The notes under the pieces were generated by a model. The model saw only the letters and a program-made list of their open reading frames with translations, did no database searches and was not told the DNA's origin. 64,000 bases of DNA from Amycolatopsis nalaikhensis (GTDB lineage Bacteria > Actinomycetota > Actinomycetes > Mycobacteriales > Pseudonocardiaceae): contig NZ_CP127173.1 of assembly GCF_030264295.1 (NCBI RefSeq), positions 4,533,501-4,597,500 of the forward strand, read 5' to 3'. How positions within the stretch are numbered: the first letter of the stretch is position 1; each line of letters starts with the position of its first letter. Positions 34,427 through 43,071 of the stretch are shown here, piece after piece. The position numbers and the translations under genes are program-made.

Positions 34427-35425
34427 TCAGTTCCACTCCACCGCGACCCCGGCCAGCCCGGGCCCGGCGTCGCTGAAGAACGCGCTGCTCACCCCGCCCA
34501 TGTCGCAGGCCAGCTCCTCCGCCACCACGGGCAGGGCGTCGTCCCGGGCCCGGACCTGACGCGTGCACCGAGCGGGCAGCGCGTTGCGGTCGAAGCGCAG
34601 CTGGACGAGGTAACTCGCGCACCGGTCGCGCAGCATCCGGTAGTACCCCGGCGACGCCGAACCCGAGTCGTCGCGGACCTCGAAGCAGAACACGTGGATG
34701 TCGCCCTCGGCGAGCTTGCGGTCGAACAACAGCTCCGTCGCCATCGTGTCCGCGTCCGGGTTGCGGCGCATCCGGCCCACCCGGCAGCCCTCGTCGGTGA
34801 TCAGCTCGACGTCGTCGATGCGGCAGCCCGGGTCGCCGTTGTACACCGTCAGGTACCGGTCCGGGCCGTGCCGACGCGCGCGCGTCACCAAGCGGGTGCG
34901 CAGGCTGACCTGGCGGTGCTCGGCGTCGAACGTGATCGTGTCGTGTACCGACAGCAGCTCGAGGTCCGCGTTGTAGTGGTTCGACGACGGGTACGCGCCC
35001 AGCTCGGCCAGCAGGTCCTCCACGATCGACCCCATGTCGCCGGAGCGCAGGTCGTGGAAGGACGCCGCCGGCTGGTGGCCGCGGCGGACCAGGCGCGGGC
35101 CGATCAGCACCACCAGCGCGTCGGCGGGCAGCTGGAGGACCGATTCGAGCGCGCGGACCGCCGGGAGCGCCTTCGGCACCTCGGGCTGGCGCAGCCCGCG
35201 TTGCCAGTAACTCAGCGTGGACTGTCCGATTTGGACCCCGCGCAGGGCGAGGTGCGCCCGCAACCGGGCGAGCGAAAGGCCGCGGTAGGCGATCGCCAGT
35301 CGAAGGGCGTGGTGGAACTCGCCGGTGCGGAGCGCCTCGGTCAGCTCTTTCGGCAGCTCGGCGACCGACGACCGGCTCGTGCGAGCGCCATCGATGATCA
35401 GTGGGAGGTTCCCGTCTTGTGCCAC
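34427..35425 (-). CDS. Helix-turn-helix (XRE-like) regulator with C-terminal sensing domain
   Basis: 332 residues. An HTH appears around residues 35-85 (SLARLRAHLALRGVQIGQST, then LSYWQRGLRQPE), followed by a helical linker and a long beta-rich domain with several cysteines (NGDPGCRIDDVELITDEGC, ARCTRQVRA). GTG 35425 is chosen because AAGGG lies 7 bases upstream; the frame extends further to 35470 without a ribosome site. It may regulate itself and the divergent protease pair across the 247-bp gap. Ligand unknown. Confidence 0.75.
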   Translation of the reverse strand: MAQDGNLPLIIDGARTSRSSVAELPKELTEALRTGEFHHALRLAIAYRGLSLARLRAHLALRGVQIGQSTLSYWQRGLRQPEVPKALPAVRALESVLQLPADALVVLIGPRLVRRGHQPAASFHDLRSGDMGSIVEDLLAELGAYPSSNHYNADLELLSVHDTITFDAEHRQVSLRTRLVTRARRHGPDRYLTVYNGDPGCRIDDVELITDEGCRVGRMRRNPDADTMATELLFDRKLAEGDIHVFCFEVRDDSGSASPGYYRMLRDRCASYLVQLRFDRNALPARCTRQVRARDDALPVVAEELACDMGGVSSAFFSDAGPGLAGVAVEWN

Positions 35426-35553
35426 CGCTCGTCCCTTCACCCGACCAGTGTGTGCGCTGGGCGTGAACACCGCGGAACGTTCACGTTAGCAGCGTAGAGT
35501 GGGCGTGCCGACCCCCGTTCAGGGTGGTTGGCCACGTAAGGGTGACTGTTCCG

Positions 35554-35576
35554 CGTTCCGGTTATGACCCGGAACG
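35554..35576. promoter_or_regulatory. Inverted repeat in the divergent HTH-protease intergenic region
   Basis: CGTTCCG and CGGAACG form an imperfect inverted repeat within 35554-35576. The palindrome GAACGTTC occurs at 35475-35482, closer to the HTH gene. Both could be operators for the adjacent HTH regulator, whose start is at 35425, and for the protease gene at 35673. The rest of the 247-bp region shows no gene. Confidence 0.4.
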
Positions 35577-35672
35577 GTCCGTTCCTCCGGATGGCGTTCT
35601 TGCTCCGGGTGACCACGTTGTTCACCGTTGTGACCACCGCTGGTTCGCCCACTCCTCCGCAGGAGGCCGTCT

Positions 35673-36248
35673 GTGCTGGTGAAGTCGAGCCAGGTTCACG
35701 CCGTACTGGCACTGAGCCTGATGTTGTGCCTGGTCGCGCCGGTCACCGCCGGAGCCGCGCCCGGAGTGCCTTCGACCTACCGCGACCAGATCGTGATCCA
35801 GGCCCAGCAGAAGAACCAGTGGTGCTGGGCCGGTGCGGGCAACACCATCGCGGCCTACCACGGTGCCGTCCTCAGCCAGCTGCGGTTCTGCCAGCTCGCG
35901 CACGGCGAAACCGGCCGCGACTGCGCCAACCTCCCCGGCACGCTCGCGGATCCGCGGCGCGCCTTCGCCCGGCTCGGGTTCCGGTCGCCGGGCGACTACC
36001 TCGACCGGCGCATCTCCTACGCGGCGGTCCGGACGCAGACCGCGGCGGGCCGCCCGGTCGAGACGCGGGTCGGCTACCGCTCGGGCGGCGGCCACACGCA
36101 CGTCCTCTACGGCTACGACACCAGCGGTGGCTGGGTCTACTGGGGCGACCCGGGTGCGGCGAAGCGCTACCACTGGTCGGCTTACGGGTTCTACGCGCAC
36201 AACTCGTCGTTCACCTGGACGCACACGCTCACCGGGATCGCCCGATGA
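35673..36248 (+). CDS. Secreted papain-like (C39-like/AvrRpt2-type) cysteine protease
   Basis: 191 residues with a signal peptide (cleavage near TAGAA at about 29). The catalytic cysteine lies in QKNQWCWAG (Cys51), the histidine in GGGHTHVLYGYD (about His141) and an Asp in WGDP (Asp159), in the right order for a papain-like peptidase. Two further cysteines (73 and 84) may form a disulfide. GTG 35673 follows AGGAGG by 6 bases. The stop overlaps the start of the next gene (ATGA), so the two products are likely partners. Target unknown. Confidence 0.85.
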   Translation: MLVKSSQVHAVLALSLMLCLVAPVTAGAAPGVPSTYRDQIVIQAQQKNQWCWAGAGNTIAAYHGAVLSQLRFCQLAHGETGRDCANLPGTLADPRRAFARLGFRSPGDYLDRRISYAAVRTQTAAGRPVETRVGYRSGGGHTHVLYGYDTSGGWVYWGDPGAAKRYHWSAYGFYAHNSSFTWTHTLTGIAR

Positions 36249-37003
36249 GCAGGCGGGTGCTGGCACTCGCCGTGCTGACCGGCGCGGCGCTGCTGATGAC
36301 GGCTCCGGTGTCAGGCGCGGCCCAGGCCGCCGGCATCAGCAGCGCCGACGCCGTGGCCGCGCACGCCGCGGCGGCGGGCCTCCAGGACACCCTGGTGCGC
36401 TTCTTCGCCCAGGCCCCGGACGCGCACGGGCCGGTCTCGGTGCGGATCGCCCCGGACGCCTACCCCGTCTACGAGCTTTCCCCGGACTTCGTCGTCGGCA
36501 AGCCGGGCGCGACACCGGGAGACTTCGCCTACTTCGCCGTTCCCGCGCGGGCGTCCGACGGCCGGACCGCGACGCTCTGGTCGGTCCGCGGCGACGACGG
36601 CGCCTGGCAGGTCGGCAACATCGCCTCGGGCGACGTCGAAGGCGCGTACGCCCGGACGCTGCCCACGGGCGCCCAGCTCCTGCACGAACCGCAGGTCGAC
36701 GCCTGGTACGCGGTGCGCGACGGCCGCGTGACCCCGCTGTCGGAGAACAAGTCCGCCGTCACGGTCGCCGACTACCAGCGGACGGTCTCGGCGCGTTACG
36801 CGGACAAGCTCCCCGGCTCGGCCTACGACCGCGACGGCGAGGCGGGCGGCTACGACGCGACGTCCCAGGTGATGCCCCGCGGCGACGGCGGCCCGGCGCC
36901 CTCGAGCCACGACACGGGCTGGGTGCCGCTGCTGATCCTGGCCGGCGTCCTGGCGGTCAGCGGCGCCGGGTACGTGCTGCACCTGCGGCGGATCTCCGCC
37001 TGA
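36245..37003 (+). CDS. Exported, membrane-anchored partner of the papain-like protease
   Basis: 252 residues. It has a signal peptide (MSRRVLALAVLTGAALLMTA), an extracellular domain of about 190 residues without cysteines, and a C-terminal membrane helix (about 225-245) followed by a short basic tail. ATG 36245 lies in the stop of the protease gene. By context it could be an inhibitor, propeptide-like chaperone, substrate or anchor for the protease. No family is recognised. The terminator at 37010 follows. Confidence 0.7.
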   Translation: MSRRVLALAVLTGAALLMTAPVSGAAQAAGISSADAVAAHAAAAGLQDTLVRFFAQAPDAHGPVSVRIAPDAYPVYELSPDFVVGKPGATPGDFAYFAVPARASDGRTATLWSVRGDDGAWQVGNIASGDVEGAYARTLPTGAQLLHEPQVDAWYAVRDGRVTPLSENKSAVTVADYQRTVSARYADKLPGSAYDRDGEAGGYDATSQVMPRGDGGPAPSSHDTGWVPLLILAGVLAVSGAGYVLHLRRISA

Positions 37004-37009
37004 AGACGA

Positions 37010-37053
37010 ACCGGCGGGCTCGGCGTCGATCCCCTTCCACCGAGCCCGCCGGT
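37010..37053 (+). terminator. Terminator hairpin before tmk
   Basis: A 14-bp perfect stem (37010-37023 with 37040-37053) with a 16-base loop starts 6 bases after the stop and ends 17 bases before the tmk start. tmk therefore needs read-through or a promoter within or upstream of this hairpin. Confidence 0.7.
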
Positions 37054-37070
37054 CCACCACCACCGATACT

Positions 37071-37721
37071 GTGACGTCCGTGGGTCGACTGGTGGTCATC
37101 GAAGGGCTCGACGGCGCGGGCAAGCGCACGCTCACCGACGGGCTGACGGCGGCGTTGCGCGCCAAGGGCGCGAGCGTGGCGAAGCTGGCGTTTCCGCGCT
37201 ACGGCGAGAGCGTGCACGCGGACCTGGTCCGGGAGGCGCTGCACCGCGGGCACGGCGACCTCGCCGACTCGGTGTACGGCATGGCGGTGCTCTACGCGCT
37301 GGACCGCCGCGGCGCCGCGGACGAGATCCGCGCGCTGCGGGACGCGCACGACGTCGTGCTGCTCGACCGGTACGTCGCGTCCAACGCGGCGTACGCGGCC
37401 GCGCGGCTGCGGCAGGACGCGGGCGGCGAAGTCGTGAAGTGGGTGTGGGAGCTGGAGGTCGGCCGCTTCGGGCTGCCGCGCCCGGACGCGCAGCTGCTGC
37501 TGCGGGTCGCGCCCGCGGTGGCGGCCGAGCGCGCGGAACGCCGTGCGGAGGAGGAGACCGACCGCGAGCGCGACGCCTTCGAAACCGACGACGCCCTCCA
37601 GCGCCGCTGCGCCGCGGTGTACGACGAGCTGGCGGCGGCGGGCTGGCTGGCACCCTGGCACGTCCTGGACGGCGTGGCGGGCGTGGACCACGACGCCCTG
37701 GCGGCGACGCTCCTGGGTTAG
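37071..37721 (+). CDS. tmk: dTMP kinase
   Basis: 216 residues; phosphorylates dTMP to dTDP. P-loop EGLDGAGKRTL at the N-terminus (Arg where Ser/Thr is usual, then Thr), the DRY motif in LLDRYVASNAAYAAARL, and a lid region rich in Glu/Arg (RRAEEETDRERDAFETD). It has the short actinobacterial form and corresponds to Rv3247c, normally between sahH and mtrA. GTG 37071 starts 68 bases after the accessory gene upstream. Confidence 0.93.
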   Translation: MTSVGRLVVIEGLDGAGKRTLTDGLTAALRAKGASVAKLAFPRYGESVHADLVREALHRGHGDLADSVYGMAVLYALDRRGAADEIRALRDAHDVVLLDRYVASNAAYAAARLRQDAGGEVVKWVWELEVGRFGLPRPDAQLLLRVAPAVAAERAERRAEEETDRERDAFETDDALQRRCAAVYDELAAAGWLAPWHVLDGVAGVDHDALAATLLG

Positions 37722-38043
37722 CGCAGGCGGCCGGGGGTCGAATCGCTCGGCCGGGAGTGCCGTGCTGCCATCGCGTCCTTCCGGACGAAGGTGCCGATCC
37801 CACTTTCGAGGAGTAATCCGCCGCCGACGAGTGGCGTTCGAGGCGCGAAAATCCCGGGTGCTCCACTGGTGGTGGGTGCGCCCGAATGAAAGCGCGGAAT
37901 CGCTCACCATTCGGTGATCACCCATTCGTGAATTGTCGGAAAAAGCGTGGGACCGGTCCCGGACAAACCGTTTAGGGTCCCTGGTTCGTGCGTCACAATG
38001 GCGCACCTGAATCCATTCACCAGCGGTCCCCACCGCCCGAGCG
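37722..38043. other. Non-coding region before the cyclase-like operon
   Basis: A 322-bp gap, noticeably AT-richer than neighbouring genes in its second half. It contains the perfect 12-bp palindrome GGGACCGGTCCC (37949-37960) and a degenerate repeat of CACCATTCGG/ CACCCATTCG (37908-37928). It probably holds the promoter and an operator of the cassette starting at 38044. No gene is supported. Confidence 0.5.
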
Positions 38044-38733
38044 ATGACGGGAAACCCCATGGCTTCTCCGGCGTGCCCCCACACCATCGTCACCACCGAC
38101 ATCGTCGGTTCCAGCGGCGGCGGCCGGGCCAGGCAGGCGTACCTCGACGAAGTCCACGACCGGGTGCTCGCCACGGCGCTCGCGCCCTTCGCGCCCGTGT
38201 TCGACCGCCGGGACGGCGACAGCGCGACCTTGGCGTTCGCGCCCGACGTCGCCCCGGCGAGGGTGCTCGCCGACTTCGCGCTGAGGGAACTGGTGCTCGC
38301 GCTCTCCACCGTGAACGCGGTCGCGAACGCGGAGCACCAGCTGCGGCTCCGCGTCGCGGTCGACCACGGCCAGACCGTGGTGGAGCGCCCGCACATCAGC
38401 GGCGCCGCCCTGACCCGCGCCGCGCGGTTGCGCGACGCGCCGGAACTGCGTGCGGCGATGACCGGCCACCCCGGCGTCCAGATCGGGCTGATCGTCTCCG
38501 ACACCGTGTTCGAGACCATCGTCCGCTCCGGTGAGCGCGGGCTGGACGCCGGGCTCTTCCGGCAGGTTCCCGTGGCGGTCAAGGACTTCAGCGGGTCCGG
38601 CTGGATCCACCTCCCCGGCGAGCGCGAACCGGACGCGGCATCGTCCACCGTACCGGCGAGTGCGACGGAGGTGATCATCAACGTGGGGACGCTGCACGCC
38701 CGGGACTCGGTTTTCGGGGTGCGCCATGCGTGA
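38044..38733 (+). CDS. Class III nucleotidyl cyclase-like protein (degenerate)
   Basis: 229 residues. The core resembles the class III cyclase homology domain: TTDIVGSSGG at residues 17-26 with metal-type Asp19, DGDSATLAF with Asp59, and LRVAVDHG leading to ALTRAARLRDA. The last stretch corresponds to the family's VNxAARL, so the transition-state Asn is Thr124 while Arg128 is kept. It is soluble, with no sensor domain. It may make or bind a nucleotide signal, or be inactive. ATG 38044; ATG 38059 is an alternative. It overlaps the next gene by 8 bases and is the first gene of the cassette. Confidence 0.65.
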   Translation: MTGNPMASPACPHTIVTTDIVGSSGGGRARQAYLDEVHDRVLATALAPFAPVFDRRDGDSATLAFAPDVAPARVLADFALRELVLALSTVNAVANAEHQLRLRVAVDHGQTVVERPHISGAALTRAARLRDAPELRAAMTGHPGVQIGLIVSDTVFETIVRSGERGLDAGLFRQVPVAVKDFSGSGWIHLPGEREPDAASSTVPASATEVIINVGTLHARDSVFGVRHA

Positions 38734-40507
38734 GCCCGGCAGGGTGGCCGACGCGGTCATCAACTTCGAGAAGGCGTACATCAGCCACAGCGTCATCGGC
38801 TCGGCGACCACGCGTCCGCCCGGGCGGACGCGCAAACGGCGTCGGCAAACCGGGCTCCTGGACGAACACGACGTGAAGGGGGCCGTCGCGATGTACGTGT
38901 CGCCAGCCTGCCACGCGAAGGCCGCCGCGAAGCTCGGCGTCGAGCACGTCGTGCTCCTCGAAGGGGAGCGCGGCCTCGGCAAGCAGACCGCGGCCATCGC
39001 CTTGCTGCGCGAAAAGACGCCGAAACCGCTGCGCCGGCTCTCGCCCGCGAGCACGGTGAAGGACCTCTGCGAATACCGCTACCAGCCGGGCCGCGGGTAC
39101 CTGGTGGCCGACCACGTCGGCGCCGAAGGCTCCCGGCACGCGGACTTCGACTGGCACCTGGTGCGGGACGCCGTGCGCCGCGTGGGCGCGTTTCTGGTCG
39201 TGACCCGGCGGAAGCCGGTCGTCGACGTCGACTCCGTCAAGGTCGTCGCGTGGGCGTGGCCGCCGCTCGAAGACGTCGTGCGGTCGCACGTCGGCGAGGC
39301 CGCCGCCGAGGTGCTCGCCGCCCTTCCCGCCGACTGCACCATGACCGAGGTCGCCGGGGTCGCCGCCAGGCTGGCCGACGGCGAGCCGGTCGACGAGGCC
39401 GTGCGCGGGCTCGGCCGGACCGCGGCCGAGGTGGTGCGGACCTGGTTCGAGGCGGGGCCCGGCAGGCAGGACCTCGTCGAGGTGACCGCGCTGGCGTTCG
39501 GCGCGGGTCTGACCGGCGAGGAGTTCGAAGCCCGGCGCACGGCGCTCGACCGGCACCTGCCGCCCGGCGACCGTACGTCCACGGCGACGGCCACGCGGCT
39601 CGTGACCGGCGCCCCGGGCGCGCGGGCCTTCGCCGATCCGCGGTACGGCGAGCACGTGCTCGCCGAGCTGAACGCCCGGCAGTCCAAGTCCTTCTGGGCG
39701 GGCGTCGTGGCCTGGCTCGCCGAGATCGTCGAGACGACGGGCGCCGACGTCGCGGTCGCCTTCGGACTCGCCCAACTGTCCGAAGTGGATCTCGGAACGG
39801 TGGAAACCGGCTGTCTGGACCCGTGGTCGGCCGGTGCGCTGGGGTGGAGCGGCCAGACCACGGCGGCTTTCGTGGTGTGGGCCATGGCACTCGAGGAGCG
39901 GACCCGGTCGGCCGCGTTGGGTGTCGTGCGCGGCTGGGCGGGCGGGTCCGCGGTCCAACGGCAGACCGCCGCGCTGGCTCTGGCGGGTGAACTCGGCGCC
40001 CAGTTCCCGGCCGAAGCGGTGGCGGAGCTGAAGAAGATGGTGGAGCGAGGCCGCTCCGACGACGCGGTGACGGACGCCCTCGGCACGTTGTTCGGTGTCC
40101 TCACCGCGGAGAAGGACGGTGGCGGGGGCCTCGTCCTCGAGCTGCTGGCCGACCTCGGCCGCGGCTCGGCCCCCCGGGACGCCGTCTCGCGGACCACGCG
40201 GGCGGTGCTGACGGCCTGGAACCCCGAGGACGACGAACTCGCCCTCGGCGCCTTGCTGCGCGAGGACCCGGCGCTCGCCGAGGCGGTCGGGAAGGTGGCG
40301 GCGCCCTTGCTCGCCGACCCCCGGTTCCGGGGCGACGTCCTGCGTGCGACGGCCGCCGCCGCGCAGAACCTCAAAGAGGGTGAGCTAAGGAGTTCATGCA
40401 GGCGCTCGAAGGCGCGGCCGAACCGGTGGCGACGCCGGATCCCGAACCCCCGCCGCCGGCCATCCGGGCCGATACCGGTGAGCGTGGTTATCCGATCACC
40501 GGCGTGA
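38726..40507 (+). CDS. P-loop (STAND-like) protein of the cyclase-DUF4407 cassette
   Basis: 593 residues. A Walker A-like GERGLGKQT lies at residues 80-88 (Gln87 in place of the usual Ser/Thr, followed by Thr88), a Walker B-like GYLVADHV near residue 129, then Ala/Leu-rich helical repeats to the end. The arrangement suits a STAND-type switch. ATG 38726 overlaps the cyclase-like gene (ATGCGTGA). The last 35 or so residues are Arg/Pro-rich and overlap the next gene by 112 bases, so the true C-terminus may differ (possible sequence error or start choice downstream). No effector domain is recognised. Confidence 0.65.
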   Translation: MREPGRVADAVINFEKAYISHSVIGSATTRPPGRTRKRRRQTGLLDEHDVKGAVAMYVSPACHAKAAAKLGVEHVVLLEGERGLGKQTAAIALLREKTPKPLRRLSPASTVKDLCEYRYQPGRGYLVADHVGAEGSRHADFDWHLVRDAVRRVGAFLVVTRRKPVVDVDSVKVVAWAWPPLEDVVRSHVGEAAAEVLAALPADCTMTEVAGVAARLADGEPVDEAVRGLGRTAAEVVRTWFEAGPGRQDLVEVTALAFGAGLTGEEFEARRTALDRHLPPGDRTSTATATRLVTGAPGARAFADPRYGEHVLAELNARQSKSFWAGVVAWLAEIVETTGADVAVAFGLAQLSEVDLGTVETGCLDPWSAGALGWSGQTTAAFVVWAMALEERTRSAALGVVRGWAGGSAVQRQTAALALAGELGAQFPAEAVAELKKMVERGRSDDAVTDALGTLFGVLTAEKDGGGGLVLELLADLGRGSAPRDAVSRTTRAVLTAWNPEDDELALGALLREDPALAEAVGKVAAPLLADPRFRGDVLRATAAAAQNLKEGELRSSCRRSKARPNRWRRRIPNPRRRPSGPIPVSVVIRSPA

Positions 40508-41016
40508 TCCGGGTCGGCGGGCGTCGACGCCGACGGCTGCCCGGACTCGAGCCGCACGAAGTCCTGGTGTTCCAAACGGGCGACGGCTGCGTGGCCGATC
40601 CCGGCGGCCGGGCACGCGCCCGGCTGCTGCGGCGAGCCGACGTCGTCACGGTCGTCGACCGCACGGTGGCCCGGTTCGTGCCGGTGGTCGTCCCGATCCC
40701 GTCGGCCGGTCCGGCGCCGTTCCAGCTCGTGGCCGGTTTCGCCTGCACGGCAACCGATCCCGCCCGCGTCGCGCGTGAAGGAGTCGACGCGGCCGGGCTC
40801 ATCCGTGGTCACCTGCGCCACCACCACCGGCTCCTCGAGCTGGGCCGCGGGTGCGGGCCGCGCGAAACCGGCCAGGTCCGCCGGGACGCGCTGGCCCGCG
40901 TGCGCGCGCTCCTCGACGTCCGTCCCCTCGACCTCCCCGGCGTCGACGTGCGGCTGACCAGCGTCGACCTGTTCGCTCCGCCGTCCCCCGCGAAGGAAGA
41001 AGATGCTGACCACTAA
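40396..41016 (+). CDS. Possible band-7/SPFH-like protein of the cassette
   Basis: 206 residues. After a proline-rich N-terminus, residues about 85-150 (VVVPIPSAG, FACTATDPARVAREGVDAAGL, IRGHLRHHHRL) have the look of a band-7/SPFH core, though without a clear membrane helix; this is tentative. ATG 40396 follows AAGGAG closely; GTG 40504, which overlaps the upstream stop as GTGA, is an alternative and would give 170 residues. It overlaps the DUF4407 gene by 14 bases. Role unknown. Confidence 0.55.
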   Translation: MQALEGAAEPVATPDPEPPPPAIRADTGERGYPITGVIRVGGRRRRRLPGLEPHEVLVFQTGDGCVADPGGRARARLLRRADVVTVVDRTVARFVPVVVPIPSAGPAPFQLVAGFACTATDPARVAREGVDAAGLIRGHLRHHHRLLELGRGCGPRETGQVRRDALARVRALLDVRPLDLPGVDVRLTSVDLFAPPSPAKEEDADH

Positions 41017-42289
41017 GCCCGATCTCGACTTGCTCGGCCGCCGCTTCCGCCGGGTGATCGGCATCGACGAAGCCCTGCTCGCCCAGGTGCCGGAGGAGCG
41101 GCCCCGCTACACCAGGCTGGGCGTGATCGTCTGCTGCACCGCGACGATCAGCGCACTGTCCACTTCGGTCATCACCACGCGGCTGCCGTTCGGCGGCCTG
41201 ACCTGGCTGGTCACCGTGCTGGTGATGGTGGTCTGGGGCGGGTTCATCCTGACGATCGACAGCTGGCTCATCGCGAGCATGCACGGCGCGCTGAAGGCGA
41301 AGGCGCGCCAGTTCCTGCCCCGGCTGCTCGTCGCGGCCCTGCTCGGGTTCGTGATCGCGGAACCCCTGGTGCTTTCGGTGTTCCAAGCCGAAATCGACCA
41401 GCGGGTGGCCGAGGACCGGGAGCACGAGCTGGCCGCGTTCGTCAGCCGGTGGCGGACGTGCAACCCGCCGGACGACGAAGCCGCCGTTCCCGCTGATTGC
41501 GCCGACCACCGGCTGAACCTGGCCGATTCGCCCGGCACCGTGCGCGCCCAGCTCGCCGACCTCGGCCGGAAACGGGACACCCAGTCGGCCGAGCTCGGCC
41601 GCGACATGGGCACGTGGGAGCAGCTCGACACCGTGGCGAAGGCCGAGTGCGCCGGCGTCGCGGGTCCCGGCACGACGGGCGTTCCCGGCGAGGGACCGGA
41701 ATGCACGCGCGACCGCCAGATGGCCGACCAGTACCGGCGTGACACGCGCCTGGAGCAGCGGCGGGCCGACGTCGCCGCCCTCGACACGAGGCTGACCGAC
41801 CTGCGGAACCAGCTCACCACCGCCGAAGCCGGGTACGGCAGGCAGGTCACGAGCGCGATCGAGCGGAAGGTCGCGGACTGGCGCGCGAGCCACGGCGGGA
41901 TCGGCGTCCTCGAACGCATCGACGCGCTCGCGCGGATCTCGGCGGGCAACGTCGCCGTGACGGTCGCGCAGTGGGTGTTCCGGCTGCTGCTGGTGCTGAT
42001 CGACTGCCTGCCGGTGCTGACGAAGTGGGTCAGCGGGGCCACCGCCTACGACCGCATGGTCCGGCGCCAGATCGACTCCCGGGTCCGGCGGCACGAGGAT
42101 CGCGTCCGGCACGACGAACTGGTCGACGCGGCGGTCCGCGGCGCGCGCACGGCCGAGCTGACGCGCGAACCCCGCGCCCGGCTCGCCGAGGAGGCCGAGG
42201 AGAACCGCCGCGCCGAGCTCGACCGGGAACGGCGGCGCGAGGCGGAGATCGACCGCCTCACCGAGCTGTACCGCGAGAGCCCCGGCTAG
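41003..42289 (+). CDS. DUF4407 membrane protein
   Basis: 428 residues. Three membrane helices (about residues 38-60, 67-90 and 103-125), a soluble domain of about 180 residues with four cysteines and coiled-coil stretches (EQRRADVAALDTRLTDLRNQ), a fourth helix (about 318-337), and a long charged C-terminal tail (LAEEAEENRRAELDRER). This matches the DUF4407 architecture. The function is not established; the layout suggests a membrane-spanning output or sensor of the cassette. Its stop overlaps the convergent IclR gene's stop by 4 bases. Confidence 0.85.
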   Translation: MLTTKPDLDLLGRRFRRVIGIDEALLAQVPEERPRYTRLGVIVCCTATISALSTSVITTRLPFGGLTWLVTVLVMVVWGGFILTIDSWLIASMHGALKAKARQFLPRLLVAALLGFVIAEPLVLSVFQAEIDQRVAEDREHELAAFVSRWRTCNPPDDEAAVPADCADHRLNLADSPGTVRAQLADLGRKRDTQSAELGRDMGTWEQLDTVAKAECAGVAGPGTTGVPGEGPECTRDRQMADQYRRDTRLEQRRADVAALDTRLTDLRNQLTTAEAGYGRQVTSAIERKVADWRASHGGIGVLERIDALARISAGNVAVTVAQWVFRLLLVLIDCLPVLTKWVSGATAYDRMVRRQIDSRVRRHEDRVRHDELVDAAVRGARTAELTREPRARLAEEAEENRRAELDRERRREAEIDRLTELYRESPG

Positions 42290-43071
42290 TCGCGGAAATA
42301 GCCCAGCTGGGCGGAAAGCTCGTCGGCGGCCTCGGTCATCGGCCGCACGATCTGCTTCACCCGCTGCTTGGAAAGCCGGTACGACGGCCCCGAAGCGCTC
42401 ATCGCGGCGACGACGTCGCCGCCGGGGCCGCGGATCGGCACGGCGACCGCGTGCATGCCGAGTTCGAGCTCCTCGTAGCAGGCCGCGTAACCGTCTTCGA
42501 GCACCCGCTCCAGCTCGGTCAGCAGCTCTTCCGGCTCGACCGTCGTGCGTGGCGTGTACTGCTCCAGCTTCCGCTTCAGCACCCGCTTGCGCTCGGTTTC
42601 GCCCATGTGCGCCAGCAGGATCTTGCCGCTGGAGGTCGCGTGCAGCGGCGTGCGCTGGCCGGTCCAGTTCTGCGTGGTGATCGCGGCCGAGCCGCGGGCC
42701 TGGCTGATGTTGATCGCGACGCCGTCGTCGGCGATGGCGATGTTCACGGTCTCGCCGAGCTCTTCGGCGAGGGCCAGGCAGCTCGCGCGGCCGAGTTTCG
42801 CCAGGTCCATGCGCCCGGTCGCGGCGCCGGCCAGGCGCACGACACCGAACCCGATCGCGTACTTCCCGCGTTCCCCGAGCTGTTCGACGAGGCCTCTGGA
42901 CTCCAGGACGCTGAGCAGCCGCGACGCCGTCGACTTGTGGACGCCCAGCTCGCCCGCGATCTCCGTGATGCCGGTTTCGCCGTGGCGGGCGAGCAGCTCC
43001 AGCACGCTGATCGCGCGGTCGACGGACTGCACCTGGCTCTGAGTTGCGTTGCCCGAGTCCTGGTTCCGCAT
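42286..43071 (-). CDS. IclR-family transcriptional regulator
   Basis: 261 residues. The N-terminal winged helix (SVDRAISVLELLARHGETGI, with EIAGELGVHKSTASRLL as HTH) is followed by the IclR effector domain (TSSGKILLAHM, ACYEELELGMHAVAVPI, IRGPGGDVVAAMSASGP). It usually controls carbon or aromatic catabolic genes; no such genes are adjacent. ATG 43071. It lies divergent from mtrA with a 182-bp gap. Confidence 0.92.
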   Translation of the reverse strand: MRNQDSGNATQSQVQSVDRAISVLELLARHGETGITEIAGELGVHKSTASRLLSVLESRGLVEQLGERGKYAIGFGVVRLAGAATGRMDLAKLGRASCLALAEELGETVNIAIADDGVAINISQARGSAAITTQNWTGQRTPLHATSSGKILLAHMGETERKRVLKRKLEQYTPRTTVEPEELLTELERVLEDGYAACYEELELGMHAVAVPIRGPGGDVVAAMSASGPSYRLSKQRVKQIVRPMTEAADELSAQLGYFRD

